This document shows positions 35,601-44,454 of a stretch of DNA of 64,000 nucleotides, piece after piece. Made by a program: the position numbers and the translations under genes. Each line of letters opens with the position of its first letter. The stretch's first letter is position 1. Origin of the DNA: JACXVD01 sp020446665 (lineage in GTDB: Bacteria > Pseudomonadota > Alphaproteobacteria > Sphingomonadales > Sphingomonadaceae); the NCBI GenBank assembly GCA_041396905.1, contig JAWKXQ010000002.1:62001-126000 (forward strand), written 5' to 3'. A model generated the notes under the pieces. It saw only the letters and a program-made list of their open reading frames with translations. It did no database searches and was not told the DNA's origin.

Positions 35601-35961
35601 TGGGCAACGCCTTCAGTTTATCCCACTGTTCCTTGTCGTGGCCGGTCTTCCATTTGCGTGGATCGGCACCCTTGCCCGGAGCCTTCACTTCGATGAAGCC
35701 GACCAGGGCATTCTTGACCTTGACCGCGTAATCAGGCCGGGTACGCATCTCGGCGAGCGAGGTTTCCCCGGTCATCACGAGATTTTTCACGGCAGGGTGA
35801 AGAATCGCCGCAACCTCTGCGAACAGCGTTTCAAGCGGCGCGCGCAGCTGGTCCTCCGGCTGGCCGTCACCGCCAGCCAGCTTCGCCTTGGCCGAAGCGC
35901 CAAAATCTCCCACAGCCTTTTCGATGGTGCTGGCTTGCGTCACCCGGTACCTCCCGTTCAT
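32641..35961 (-). CDS. Single-chain type ISP/IIG-like restriction-modification enzyme
   Basis: A 1106-residue N6-adenine methyltransferase fused to a nuclease-like domain. N terminus: a PD-(D/E)xK pattern with D77 and E91-V-K93 (IEVKAPGKG). Middle: helical linker, then SAM motif I DPATGSGTFLLG at about residue 371 and the catalytic NPPY at 490-493. C terminus: a specificity region with RSFDRQWIIPDKRLINRPNPGFW, as in type ISP enzymes (LlaBIII-like). No helicase motifs are seen, so it is not a full type ISP translocating enzyme; type IIG-like cleavage or a BREX/DISARM-type methylase are alternatives. Start 35961 (MNGRYRVTQA) is chosen because upstream codons overlap the divergent gene. Confidence 0.85.
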   Translation of the reverse strand: MNGRYRVTQASTIEKAVGDFGASAKAKLAGGDGQPEDQLRAPLETLFAEVAAILHPAVKNLVMTGETSLAEMRTRPDYAVKVKNALVGFIEVKAPGKGADPRKWKTGHDKEQWDKLKALPNLLYTDGDSFSLWRDGALVGQIVHLDGGVEHAGAKLTAPQTFLPLLNDFLTWKPIAPKGANELARVSARLCRFLRDEVLEQLNASEKNTKLTDLKDDWKALLFPDADDDKFADGYAQAVTFGLLMAKSKDMSLAGGLDHVAKELGKANTLIGTALRLLTEQDLNLGPALDTLTRVLDEVSWTKVSKGDPEAWLYFYENFLEVYDNKLRKLTGSYYTPPEVVRTMVRLCDEALKSPRFGIADGLAGKDVHIVDPATGSGTFLLGTIERIKATIEANHGGPGAVAPMMEDVAGRLIGFELQFGAFAVAQLRLLAEMLEIGAGATPRLFVTDTLGDPYADIESGQGIYREISKSRTEANKVKRSEPITVVIGNPPYKEKAKGKGAWIESGNKNKGAPLNDWQPPKAWKVGTHAKHLRNLYIYFWRWAAWKVFEQGAGGRDKQPPIEEKLAGMVCYITVSGFLNGPGFQKMRADLRSQCDDIWVIDCSPEGHQPEVATRIFQGVQQPICIVLASRSRTPGEGAARVRYRALAKGRREEKFGELKTIVLGGKGWSDCPSDPRAPFLPELREGWGAFAPLDAVVGDCGSGVMPGRTWVIAPDAVSLEQRWKKLLAEPSAEKRELFFHPHEGGDRSVKKGDAKGLTGHHQALDSIEFGIAHISSDDLQFRANAEKAVRLGKPIRYGYRSFDRQWIIPDKRLINRPNPGFWDNYSGDQVFMTALSRSSPRGGPALTITSNIPDHDHYKGSASGRVFALWKNAAATEANISSAVVGLLAKAFGGPVDPVDVFAYVAALLAHPAYTASFADDLVRPGLRVPLTADAALFAEAAKLGREVIRLHTFGERFATEDPPQPPRVATGGPVIPKDGAIPSTTEGFPDTLDYDAAKRRLLVGTGFIDNVPPEVWAYEVSGKQVLRQWFSYRRKDRERPLIGDKRPPSPLGDIQPDHWLPEYTSELINVLNVLSLLVELEPKQADLLKRICDGPLIPASKLPV

Positions 35962-36010
35962 ATTATCTGGCACAGGGCACGCGATGCCCGCAACGGCTTT
36001 GGACAAGTAA

Positions 36011-36310
36011 ATGGCGGAAGACTCTGGCGATCTGTTCGGTGGCACGGCCCAATTGGGCCTCGACCTCGGCGATTCCACGCCCGCACCGTCCTATGAACCG
36101 GATCGTGACGAAGTACGCCGCGAATTGCAGGAAGTACTGGCAGAGGCCCGTAGCGCCCAGGAAGAATGCCCGTGGGATGAGCGGACGTTCAAATATCACA
36201 AGATTGTCTTTCCGCAGATGGCGAACTGGTTGCCCGACGATGAGCGCGACCAATTGCGATTCGAGTTTGCGAAGGAAGTCGAACGGATCGAGTTGCTGCT
36301 GGCAGCCTGA
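36011..36310 (+). CDS. Small acidic protein divergent from the R-M gene
   Basis: A 99-residue acidic protein: MAEDSGDLFGGTAQLGLDLG, then a likely helical region (DEVRRELQEVLAEARSAQEE) and a C-terminal FEFAKEVERIELLLAA helix. I do not recognise a characterized family. It is divergently oriented with 49 bp between its start and the R-M start, and its stop abuts the traD stop (36311). It may be a conserved island protein; a control role for the R-M enzyme is conceivable but not shown. Confidence 0.6.
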   Translation: MAEDSGDLFGGTAQLGLDLGDSTPAPSYEPDRDEVRRELQEVLAEARSAQEECPWDERTFKYHKIVFPQMANWLPDDERDQLRFEFAKEVERIELLLAA

Positions 36311-36550
36311 TTACCGATTGCCTTCAGCTTCCTTTTCCGCCTCAAACGCGCGCTTTCCCTTGCGCCGGAACAGCACCAGCGCCTGCGCACCATCCGGCCC
36401 GCGCAGCTTGGCGGCAACCGTGAGGAATGCGCCGTAGAGTGCGGCGCGATCATCGTCGGTGAGTTCAACCAGATCGGCCTTGGCGACCAGGCCGCCCAGC
36501 TCGATCAGTTGCCGGGTCCGTTCGCGGCGTTTGACCTGCCATTCGCGCAT
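36311..36550 (-). CDS. traD: Conjugal transfer protein TraD-like
   Basis: A 79-residue basic protein with RRERTRQLIELGGLVAKADL, the hallmark of the small TraD proteins found beside traC/traA in Ti-type mobilization regions (not the TraD coupling ATPase). It ends in a charged tail (LFRRKGKRAFEAEKEAEGNR). Start ATG 36550 is uncertain, since the open frame extends upstream into the traC reading region. It likely belongs to the relaxosome. It is cotranscribed with traC, reading away from oriT. Confidence 0.72.
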   Translation of the reverse strand: MREWQVKRRERTRQLIELGGLVAKADLVELTDDDRAALYGAFLTVAAKLRGPDGAQALVLFRRKGKRAFEAEKEAEGNR

Positions 36551-36572
36551 GTCGGTTCGTGCCTTTGCCGCC

Positions 36573-36878
36573 TCAAGCCGATGCCGCGCCGCCGTCGAGC
36601 GGCAGAGTGCCTTCCGGCTGCTGGCGAGGTCCGCTCGAAGTGTTGCGTGGCTTGCCCTGAAAGAAGGCCGCGCCGCGCTTGCGCCAGCCCTCCCCTGTCG
36701 CCTTGTCCGTATTGGCGGCAGCATCGAGCAGTGCGCCTGCAAGGGTCTCGGCATCGAGCGCATCAGCCCCGGTTGCCGTGACCAGCGCGCCAAGGTCGCG
36801 CACGCGGCGTTCTTTCAACTGCTTCGCCTTCTCGGCAAGCGCCTTCAGTTCCGAATCAAAATCGCGGGGTTTGCGCAT
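36573..36878 (-). CDS. traC: Conjugal transfer protein TraC-like
   Basis: A 101-residue protein: MRKPRDFDSELKALAEKAKQ is a coiled-coil-like start followed by KERRVRDLGALVTATGADAL and a GWRKRGAAFFQGK motif, matching the small TraC-type accessory proteins of Ti-plasmid-like mobilization. It is read away from the oriT-relaxase block and directly precedes traD. Accessory oriT binding is the known family role. The C-terminal Pro/Gln/Gly part is low-complexity. Confidence 0.68.
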   Translation of the reverse strand: MRKPRDFDSELKALAEKAKQLKERRVRDLGALVTATGADALDAETLAGALLDAAANTDKATGEGWRKRGAAFFQGKPRNTSSGPRQQPEGTLPLDGGAASA

Positions 36879-36984
36879 GGGATGTCTCCATCGTTGGTGT
36901 GATGGAGCCATGATAATCGTGCTTTTCCAATGCAGTAAGGTCGCCGGGACAGTGTGATACCGCCTAGTCCCGATCAGGATTTTA

Positions 36985-37033
36985 TCATGAGAGGGCGCGC
37001 TTATACGTCGTGCCGACGCAGGCTTTGCGGTGT
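36985..37033. other. Probable origin of transfer (oriT)
   Basis: The stretch AGGGCGCGCTTATACGTCG (36992-37010) resembles the Q-type nic region of Ti plasmids and RSF1010 (AGGGCGC...TTA). It is followed by the short inverted repeat CGTCG-TGC-CGACG and a CGCA/TGCG pair. It lies between divergent traC and relaxase genes, where oriT sits in Ti-type mobilization regions. No nick was mapped. Confidence 0.65.
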
Positions 37034-37048
37034 AACTGGATTGCCGTC

Positions 37049-39912
37049 ATGGCAATCTTTCACTTCAGCGCAAAGGTCATCGGAAGGTCGAGCGGACGCA
37101 GTGCCGTGGCCGCTGCTGCTTATCGTGCTGGCGAACGGCTGCATGATGAGCGGACGGACAGGACCCATGATTTTACCAACAAGGCAGGTGTCCTTCATTC
37201 CGAAATGATGTTGCCCAGGCGCGCCTCGAGGCCTTCGCTGACCGCGCCACCTTGTGGGAACGCGGTCGAGGCAGCCGAGAAGTGCGACGCCCAGCTTGCC
37301 CGCGAGGTCGAGTTCGCACTTCCGCGCGAGCTTTCGAAGAAGGACAACATCAGGCTGGCGCGCGAGTTCGTGAAAGCCGAGTTTGTCGAGAAAGGCATGA
37401 TCGCCGATCTCAATGTCCATTGGGATATCGGTGAAGACGGCAAGGCCAGTTCTGGCGCGCATGTCATGTTGACAATGCGCGAAGTTACCAAGGATGGCTT
37501 GGTGCGAAGGCGACTGGAACAAGACTGCGCTGATCGGGAGCAACGGCGCGAGCGCTGGGCCAATCATGTGAACCGCGCGCTTGCGACACGCGACATAGAT
37601 GCGCGGATCGATCACCGCAGCCTGGAAGCGCAAGGCATTGCGCTGGAACCGGGTGCAGGACAAGACGGACCCGCCGCCTCGCGCATTGGCGGACGCGGTC
37701 TGGAAGCCGAGCGGATCGAGGAACACCGGGCGATTGCCCAACGCAATGGCGACCGGATTATTGCCAACCTCGGCGCTGGCACTGGATGCCATCACGCACC
37801 AGCAGGCCACGTTCACCAAGCGCGACCTTGCTGCCTTCGTTCACCGCCACAGCGACGGCAAGGAGCAGTTCGACGCGGCTTACAATGCGGTGCGCGCATC
37901 ACCCGACTTGATCGCCTGGCAAAGATGGACGCGGGCAAGACCGGTTCACTTCGCGCGCGATGATCGAGACCGAGCTGCGCCTCCATCGCGCCGCCGACGA
38001 GATGGCACAGCGGGCCAAGCACAGCGTCAATGATGTCCAGCGAAACGCCGCATTTGCCAACGCCAGCGGCGCGGCCTGGTGCTGTCGGGCGAGCAGAAAT
38101 CCGCCTTCGAGCATGTCACCAACAACAAGGGCCTTGCGGTTGTCGTTGGCTATGCCGGGACCGGCAAAAGCGCGATGCTGGGCGTCGCGCGTGAGGCATG
38201 GGAAAGTGCGGGTTACAAATGTGCGAGGCGGGGCGCTTTCCGGCATCGCCGCCGAGGGGCTGGAGAACGGTTCAGGCATCGCATCGCGCACCATCGCCAG
38301 TCTTGAACATCAATGGGGCAAAGGACGCGAGCAACTCACCGCCAAGGATGTGCTCGTGATCGACGAAGCGGGCATGGTCGGCACGCGCCAGATGGAACGC
38401 GTGCTTTTCCATGCCGCCAAGGCTGGTGCGAAACTTGTCTTGGTGGGCGATCAGCAGCAGCTCCAGGCCATCGAGGCTGGCGCTGCCTTCCGGGCGATCT
38501 CACGAGCGCCACGGCGGCGTCGAGATCAGCGAAGTCCGCCGCCAGCTGTCCGCATGGCAGCAGGACGCTACCGTGCAGCTTGCCACGGGCCGCACTGGCG
38601 AGGCAATCCGCAGCTATGAAGAACGCGGCATGGTTCATGCCGCCGACACGCGTGAGGTTGCGCGGACAGAGCTGATCGAAAGTTGGGATCGCGAGCGTTT
38701 GGGCGGCCCCGAAGATCGCCGGATCATCCTCACCCACACCAATGATGAGGTGTGCGCGCTGAACCACATGGCGCGCGAGAAAATGCGCGAGGCTGGCGCG
38801 CTTGGGGCGGACGCCACGATCCAGTCGGCGCGCGGTGAGCGGCAGTTTGCATCGGGCGACCGCATCATCTTCCTGCGCAACGAGCGCGGGCTCGGGGTCA
38901 AGAACGGGACACTCGGCACCGTGGCGAAAGCCAGCGCGCAGCGCATGGCCGTGCGCACCGAAGATGGCCGCGAAGTTGCCTTCGATACCAAGGATTATGC
39001 CCACATCGATCATGGCTACGCGGCCACTATCCACAAGGCACAGGGCATGACTGTGGATTGCACCCATGTGCTCGCCACTCCGGGCATGGACAGCCATTCC
39101 GCCTATGTCGCCATGTCGCGCCATCGCGAGGGCTTGGCGCTGCACTATGGGCGCGATGATTTTGCCGACCAGTCCAAGCTTGTCCGATTGCTAAGCCGCG
39201 AACGCGGAAAGGATATGGCGGGCGATTACAAGCCCGAGCAGGCTTTCGCCGAATTGCGCGGCATCAACTTCCGCGAGCGGGTCTGGAGATGGTTCGGCAG
39301 GTGCCGGAACGCGCCAAATCCATCTTTGGAAACTTACGCCCGCAGCAGCACTTCGCCGCCGCCACCGTGGTCTAATTTTGCACCGCCGTTCTCAGCTTTG
39401 CCCGTGCGCTGGGCGATATCGGCACGATGAAGGCCCAGGGCTTGCCCGTACTCCCGCACCAGAAAGACGCGTTGGAGAAGGCAGGACACGCGCTCAACGC
39501 GATCCGCCCCCTTGCCGCCACCGATCTCTCCAAGGCGATGGAGCGGCGTCCTGAGCTGGTTGCAGAGGCCGCTGGCGGGCGCAGCCAGAAGGCGATGCGC
39601 GCCATGCAGCACGAAGCCGCTGTGCGCACCGATCCGGCGCTGCGAACCGAGCGCTTTGTCAGCGACTGGCAAGGGTTGAGCATCGCACGCAAGCAGCTTG
39701 AGCAGCAAGGCGACCGCACTGGCGCAGCCCGCGTGTCGACCAGGCAATACGAGCTGGCGAAGGGGCTTGAACGTGATCCGCAGGTCGAAGGTCTGCTGCG
39801 CGGCAAGGCCCGCGAACTCGGCATCGAACTCAAGCCCGAACGCAGCATCGCCAACGAACTCACCGCAACCCTCTCCCGCGAGCGCACCCGCGCTTTCGAC
39901 ATGGGCATTTAG
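37049..39912 (+). pseudogene. traA: TraA/MobA-type relaxase-helicase, broken by many indels
   Basis: Fragments of one Ti-type TraA relaxase run in order across three frames. They are MobA/MobL domain (MAIFHFSAKVIGRSSGRSAV; SSGAHVMLTMREV), RecD-like helicase Walker A (VVVGYAGTGKSAMLG), Walker B (DVLVIDEAGMVG), GDQQQLQAIEAGAAF, then HGYAATIHKAQGMT and a C-terminal TraA tail. Apparent frame changes are near 37214/37254 and 37653/37667 (compensating pairs), 37772, 37918, 37955, 38064, 38220, 38497 and 39290, plus an in-frame TAA at 39373. The usual second catalytic histidine motif HxH is not intact (SGAHVML). Sequence between breaks is well kept, implying recent decay or read error. Confidence 0.85.
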
Positions 39913-39922
39913 GAGAAACGAA

Positions 39923-40687
39923 ATGGAAGACAACCACATCGAAGAAGTGCAACTGGACCTGGAAGTTGAGGAACCGCCTGCACCGCAGCCAAAACCGGAA
40001 CTGGACGCGGCGGAAGCGTCCGATCCGGCAACGGAAGCCTTCGCTCGCCTCGAAGGTGAAATGGCAATGGTGCGCCATACGGTCCAGAACATGGCCAGGG
40101 AGCGAGCCGACATCGTGATCCCGGACTACACGGCTACGCTCAGCCAGATGGCCGGTCAGCTGGCACAGGCCTCCAAGACCTTGAGCACGATCGGCAACAA
40201 GCCTGCCATCGAGCTGACGCCGGAAGACATTGCGATTCAGATCAAGCGCGCCTCGCTCGATATGCAGCGCGATGCCAGCGACCTGTTCCGGCAGGGCCGC
40301 AAGGACTTCGACAGCGCCACTGCGCAACTCAACGTGATTGTCGGGCGCGTCCGCACCGAGGACGAGCAGAAGCGGCAGACCTGGCGCTTCGCAGGCGTGG
40401 GGCTGGTTGCCGGTATCCTTCTTTGGTCAATTCTGCCCGGCGCCTTCGCCCGCGCCATGCCCGAAAGCTGGCATTGGCCAGAGAGGATAGCTCGCAAGGC
40501 TGTTGGTGAACCGACAATTTTGGAAGCGGGCATTCGGTTGATCCGGTCACAGAACCCTGTTGCATGGGAAGAACTTATGGGGGCGCAGCGTATTCTGACT
40601 GAGAATCGCGAAACCTTGGACCGTTGCATAGAAAAAGCCCGAAAGGTCGACCGTTCAATCAGCTGCGAGATTCAGATCGAGCCATGA
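39923..40687 (+). CDS. DUF6118-like membrane protein
   Basis: A 254-residue protein. An acidic, proline-rich start (EVQLDLEVEEPPAPQPKPEL) leads to a helical region (about residues 35-140) and one membrane segment (RFAGVGLVAGILLWSILPGAF, about 152-172), then a soluble C-terminal domain with C237 and C251. It resembles proteins annotated DUF6118 that follow traA in sphingomonad mobilization regions (recalled, unverified). AGGAG lies 8 bases before the ATG. Probably coupled to the relaxase gene; its function is not known. Confidence 0.65.
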   Translation: MEDNHIEEVQLDLEVEEPPAPQPKPELDAAEASDPATEAFARLEGEMAMVRHTVQNMARERADIVIPDYTATLSQMAGQLAQASKTLSTIGNKPAIELTPEDIAIQIKRASLDMQRDASDLFRQGRKDFDSATAQLNVIVGRVRTEDEQKRQTWRFAGVGLVAGILLWSILPGAFARAMPESWHWPERIARKAVGEPTILEAGIRLIRSQNPVAWEELMGAQRILTENRETLDRCIEKARKVDRSISCEIQIEP

Positions 40688-40725
40688 ACAGCAGATCGAG
40701 AACGACTCCTTTTCTCGATTGAAGT

Positions 40726-43700
40726 TTACCCCGCTGACTCTTGTGGCGAGGCCGATCCAGCGGCCTCATTCTCAATCAAGCGCGCAAGTGGCTCAAGTTT
40801 AAGTGCGGCTCGAATCTTATCGACACGAATTTGCGCTTCTTCGTCTGACTCATGTGTGAGGGCCTCGGAAACGACGTCCTTCAGTTCCACTGCTACGCTA
40901 CTCAAACATTTTTGGAATTCTGCGCCGTGCGCTAGAATAAACTCGTCTGCCTCAGTGTCAGAAATTCTGATCAGCGGGATCAAGTACCGTTCAACAGTTG
41001 CCTCGCAATTCGTGGAAAACGGCATTGATGCAATAATCGTTGGAAACGCCTTCAATGCTGAACCTATTCCTTCGCTATGTACCGAGTGCCTTTCAAACAA
41101 GTCTTTGGGAAATTTCTTTGAAGTGGCAGGTGGGAGGGACCTAAATAATGCTTCATAGCTCTCGGCTGAAAACTCAGGCGTTGTCTGGCCGGAAATGACC
41201 TCTAGGCAGTTCGTCAGCAGTGGCTCATACACTTGATTCGCCGACAGCTTTAAGGGCTGCTTCTTGTTCCTTGTAGCCAATAGCTCTGCTGTTTTTCCGC
41301 CATCTCTGAACGAATTTTCCCAATCTTCGCTGCCCAGTGATCCCAGAAGTTCATCCGTTCGCGCGATTAGATTTGTCCAGCCAACTCCTTCGCGATCGAT
41401 TGCGACCGCAAGAAGGCGTTTGGGCAGCGTTTTTAAAGTTAGATCGGTCCAATAGCTTGCGTCTGACTCCTTGCCGATAGCTGCGAACATGCTCGCACCT
41501 TGCTCATCCAATGCCTTCTCTAGCTTCTGGAGACTCGAGTAAATGAGGCTGGCTTTGGGAGGACGGGCATCCTCTCGCTGGTAAATCGCTTGAGCCACTG
41601 ACTTGAACAGATCGCGCTCCGTTCCTTCCTCACAAGCATTAGCGAGGATCGCGTCTACCTGGCCGAACGCTACCGAGAGTGCTGCGATGCGCTGTGCTAG
41701 CCCGTCTTCGGTCCCATCGCCCGAGTACAATGAGCGCAACCACTGATCCGCTGGCTGCACGTTCCCAAACACCGGGAGGCCTTGGACGTTTGGTATTGCT
41801 GGCAAATCCAGTGCATGCTGCATCATTACGAGGGAAATCGTCAAAGCAACAACTGGATCATCAACGGTTCCGGCTTTTTCTTTTGCTGCATATCCATAGT
41901 GGGTTATTGCGCCGCTGGTATACAGCGATGCTGGGACGGCTTGTGCTGTATCACCGGACCTACCCAAGGTTTTGAGAAGCTTCTCCAGAATCTCAAATCG
42001 CCAGTTTAGCTCATCCGACCCTATCTGCAGGCTTTCCTGCTCGATCGCCGCCGAAACAGTGGCAATCAGCTGGACGATCTGCTTGCGAGTAAAGAGATGA
42101 TCCAATTCTGGCCAAGCATATCCAAACTGCTCACCTCCCTTGGCGTACTCCTCGAGAGATTCCGCAACGGCGGCAATATTCCCGATCTTGGCAAACTCTG
42201 AGATATGGCAGCTCGTTTGGTCGCAGTCGTAGGCTGCCCCTATTAACGCCACGGCTCCACCGGGTGTGCTAACTCGTTTTGCCTGACGTGTGCGCTCATC
42301 CCTACCGTGACTTGCTTCTACCGCATCCAAGAGCGCCCCGATCGCCTTGATCCACTGACGTCCATGCTCGAAGGTTTGTTTGCTTTGCTCCGGTAGCCCT
42401 TTGGCGATTTTCGCGATAAGAGTCTGAGAAAGCCGCGACAACTCTGCGTCGGTTGCCAGCCTGAATACGCTCCAAAGCTTCGGATAGTCGCCCCATTTGG
42501 CCAATGGGGGTGGTTCTAAATTGCGGACAATTTCGACAATCTTACCTCGAGCGTAAGCGCTCTCACTGGCACTAACTTCGAGACTACTGAGATTTTGGAC
42601 CGCCGAGCAAAAATCGTCGAGAGAATTTGCCGCCCAATCCTCCGCGTTTGCATCGACAACACGCGGCAATATCTCAAAGAAGCCGTTTGCACTGGCAGAA
42701 TTTGCGAGTTCTTGCAGCTGTTTGCCGTCAGAAGCTGTGAGCGCCCGCTTAATAGGTTCGTTGAGCAAAATCTGGAACGCGAGATTTGCGTCAACATTAA
42801 ATGCAAGTGCCGCAAGATCGCGATGAATGTCTGACTGGCCTGAGTGACGAATCATTCTGGCATCGATAACGTCAGCCGTTCTCAGAGAGGTCGGATTAGA
42901 TAGCAAGGCGTCTTGATGCGCAACGAATACTGATATCGTTTCGAGTGCGATTGAACCCTGCCATTGCTCCCACCAATTACTAATGTCATTGATAAAAGAC
43001 ACGATCCGACGAGGCGTGATTGGGAATCCAGATTTCTCAATGTGAAGATCGAATATTCGATACACACGGTTCAGCGTTTCTTGGCTAACTTGATCTCCTA
43101 GTGCAGCCCGCATCTTCTCAGTGAAATAGGCCGCCGTGTCAGACAGCACAGGTTGCGGTACCGTGAACACGACATCAAACGACTTTCTGAAAACATCAGC
43201 GGCATCGTACGAGGAGCCTACTCGCCCTTCAGTCGGGCCGCCAGAACCGAAAGCCTCGAGTGTTATCGGTCGTGCATAAGGGACGATGGCGGTAATTGCT
43301 GCCCCGTTGGTGCTGGCATCCCAACCCCCGTAGAATGCTCCACGGAAATCAGACCATATGTCCGGGATTTTGTTGGATGGAAGTCGATCTATGTTATCAA
43401 AGACAATTACAACTCGATCAGCCGATCCCTGAACTTCCTTGATTATGCTTCGAAAAATGCGATGGAACTCGTATTGTGTTGGATCTTCATCACGAATGTT
43501 TTGCGTTACGCGCTTGTCTTCCGCTTCTTTGGAGAAGACTGAAACCACTCTGGAAAAAGCCTCCTGAAGACCACTCCAGAAACTTTTCCCACTTGGGAAG
43601 TCTCGCCAGATCGCGACTATCATCGTTACCAGGAAAATACCCAATGCAAGCCAGGCGAGCTTTGCTCCTAGCAGGATGGAAGGATCACCGTTTGCATCCC

Positions 43701-44202
43701 TAAAGCCCGAAGGTGACAACCAAACATAGATCAGTGGAGAAAAGTACAAGAAAATCAGCGTTGCAAAACTGAACCAATTGAACTGGCGATAGCTCTTTGT
43801 TGTGACGTTCTGAATCCTATCAGATACCTGATCCCTCTTTTCCTTGATGAATTTCTTCGATTTCGGAAAATTTTCAATCGACCAATCGAGAAAAGACTCG
43901 AGAAACGATCTCCGGAAATGTCCAGTCTGGTTTGCCCATAAATCATAGGTGAACACCTTATAATTATTGGGTGAACCACTTTGCTTGAGTTCTTGCTCAG
44001 CGAGCCTGACAATTGTGGACTTACCTGAACCCCAAGAACCCTCGAGACCAATGGCTTGATCTGTGCAATCGGCTTGTTTGATAGCACGGGCTAGCGCCGC
44101 TGCTGTGCGCGCGTGACCACCCCCAGAGAAATCATCAGATTCGCCCGGTGCATCGCTCAAAATTACTCGTCGAATGGCACGTTCGATATCGTCTTCTGCC
44201 AT
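40726..44202 (-). CDS. KAP-family P-loop NTPase, membrane-anchored
   Basis: An 1158-residue protein with a KAP NTPase domain: Walker A GSWGSGKST at residues 55-63, two membrane segments between Walker A and B (about 141-163 and 178-199), Walker B VVIVFDNID at about 264-272. The inserted membrane hairpin inside the P-loop domain is the KAP hallmark. The remaining 700 residues are helical and match nothing I recognise. KAP proteins include PifA of F plasmid, which excludes phage T7. Composition is clearly more AT-rich than neighbours. ATG 44202 is preferred over TTG 44211. Likely antiphage cargo by context; not proven. Confidence 0.82.
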   Translation of the reverse strand: MAEDDIERAIRRVILSDAPGESDDFSGGGHARTAAALARAIKQADCTDQAIGLEGSWGSGKSTIVRLAEQELKQSGSPNNYKVFTYDLWANQTGHFRRSFLESFLDWSIENFPKSKKFIKEKRDQVSDRIQNVTTKSYRQFNWFSFATLIFLYFSPLIYVWLSPSGFRDANGDPSILLGAKLAWLALGIFLVTMIVAIWRDFPSGKSFWSGLQEAFSRVVSVFSKEAEDKRVTQNIRDEDPTQYEFHRIFRSIIKEVQGSADRVVIVFDNIDRLPSNKIPDIWSDFRGAFYGGWDASTNGAAITAIVPYARPITLEAFGSGGPTEGRVGSSYDAADVFRKSFDVVFTVPQPVLSDTAAYFTEKMRAALGDQVSQETLNRVYRIFDLHIEKSGFPITPRRIVSFINDISNWWEQWQGSIALETISVFVAHQDALLSNPTSLRTADVIDARMIRHSGQSDIHRDLAALAFNVDANLAFQILLNEPIKRALTASDGKQLQELANSASANGFFEILPRVVDANAEDWAANSLDDFCSAVQNLSSLEVSASESAYARGKIVEIVRNLEPPPLAKWGDYPKLWSVFRLATDAELSRLSQTLIAKIAKGLPEQSKQTFEHGRQWIKAIGALLDAVEASHGRDERTRQAKRVSTPGGAVALIGAAYDCDQTSCHISEFAKIGNIAAVAESLEEYAKGGEQFGYAWPELDHLFTRKQIVQLIATVSAAIEQESLQIGSDELNWRFEILEKLLKTLGRSGDTAQAVPASLYTSGAITHYGYAAKEKAGTVDDPVVALTISLVMMQHALDLPAIPNVQGLPVFGNVQPADQWLRSLYSGDGTEDGLAQRIAALSVAFGQVDAILANACEEGTERDLFKSVAQAIYQREDARPPKASLIYSSLQKLEKALDEQGASMFAAIGKESDASYWTDLTLKTLPKRLLAVAIDREGVGWTNLIARTDELLGSLGSEDWENSFRDGGKTAELLATRNKKQPLKLSANQVYEPLLTNCLEVISGQTTPEFSAESYEALFRSLPPATSKKFPKDLFERHSVHSEGIGSALKAFPTIIASMPFSTNCEATVERYLIPLIRISDTEADEFILAHGAEFQKCLSSVAVELKDVVSEALTHESDEEAQIRVDKIRAALKLEPLARLIENEAAGSASPQESAG

Positions 44203-44454
44203 GTATTCCAAACTTTCATCTAAGCCTTCGAGATCACACTAACGAAATGAGCATCGCCAAGCCAATTTAATGCAACTAGCTACGCAAAGATATCCTTGGG
44301 CGATCAAACAATTCCGAAGCACCGATGCAGCAAAATTGGCGGCAGGGTTGGTGGTCAATTTGCTGCTGAGATAGCCCAATCCAAAAGCGGAAACAGAAAT
44401 GTCTATCAACTGTCCCGTGAAGAGACCGCTTCAATCTTGAAGTTCGCGATCTTC

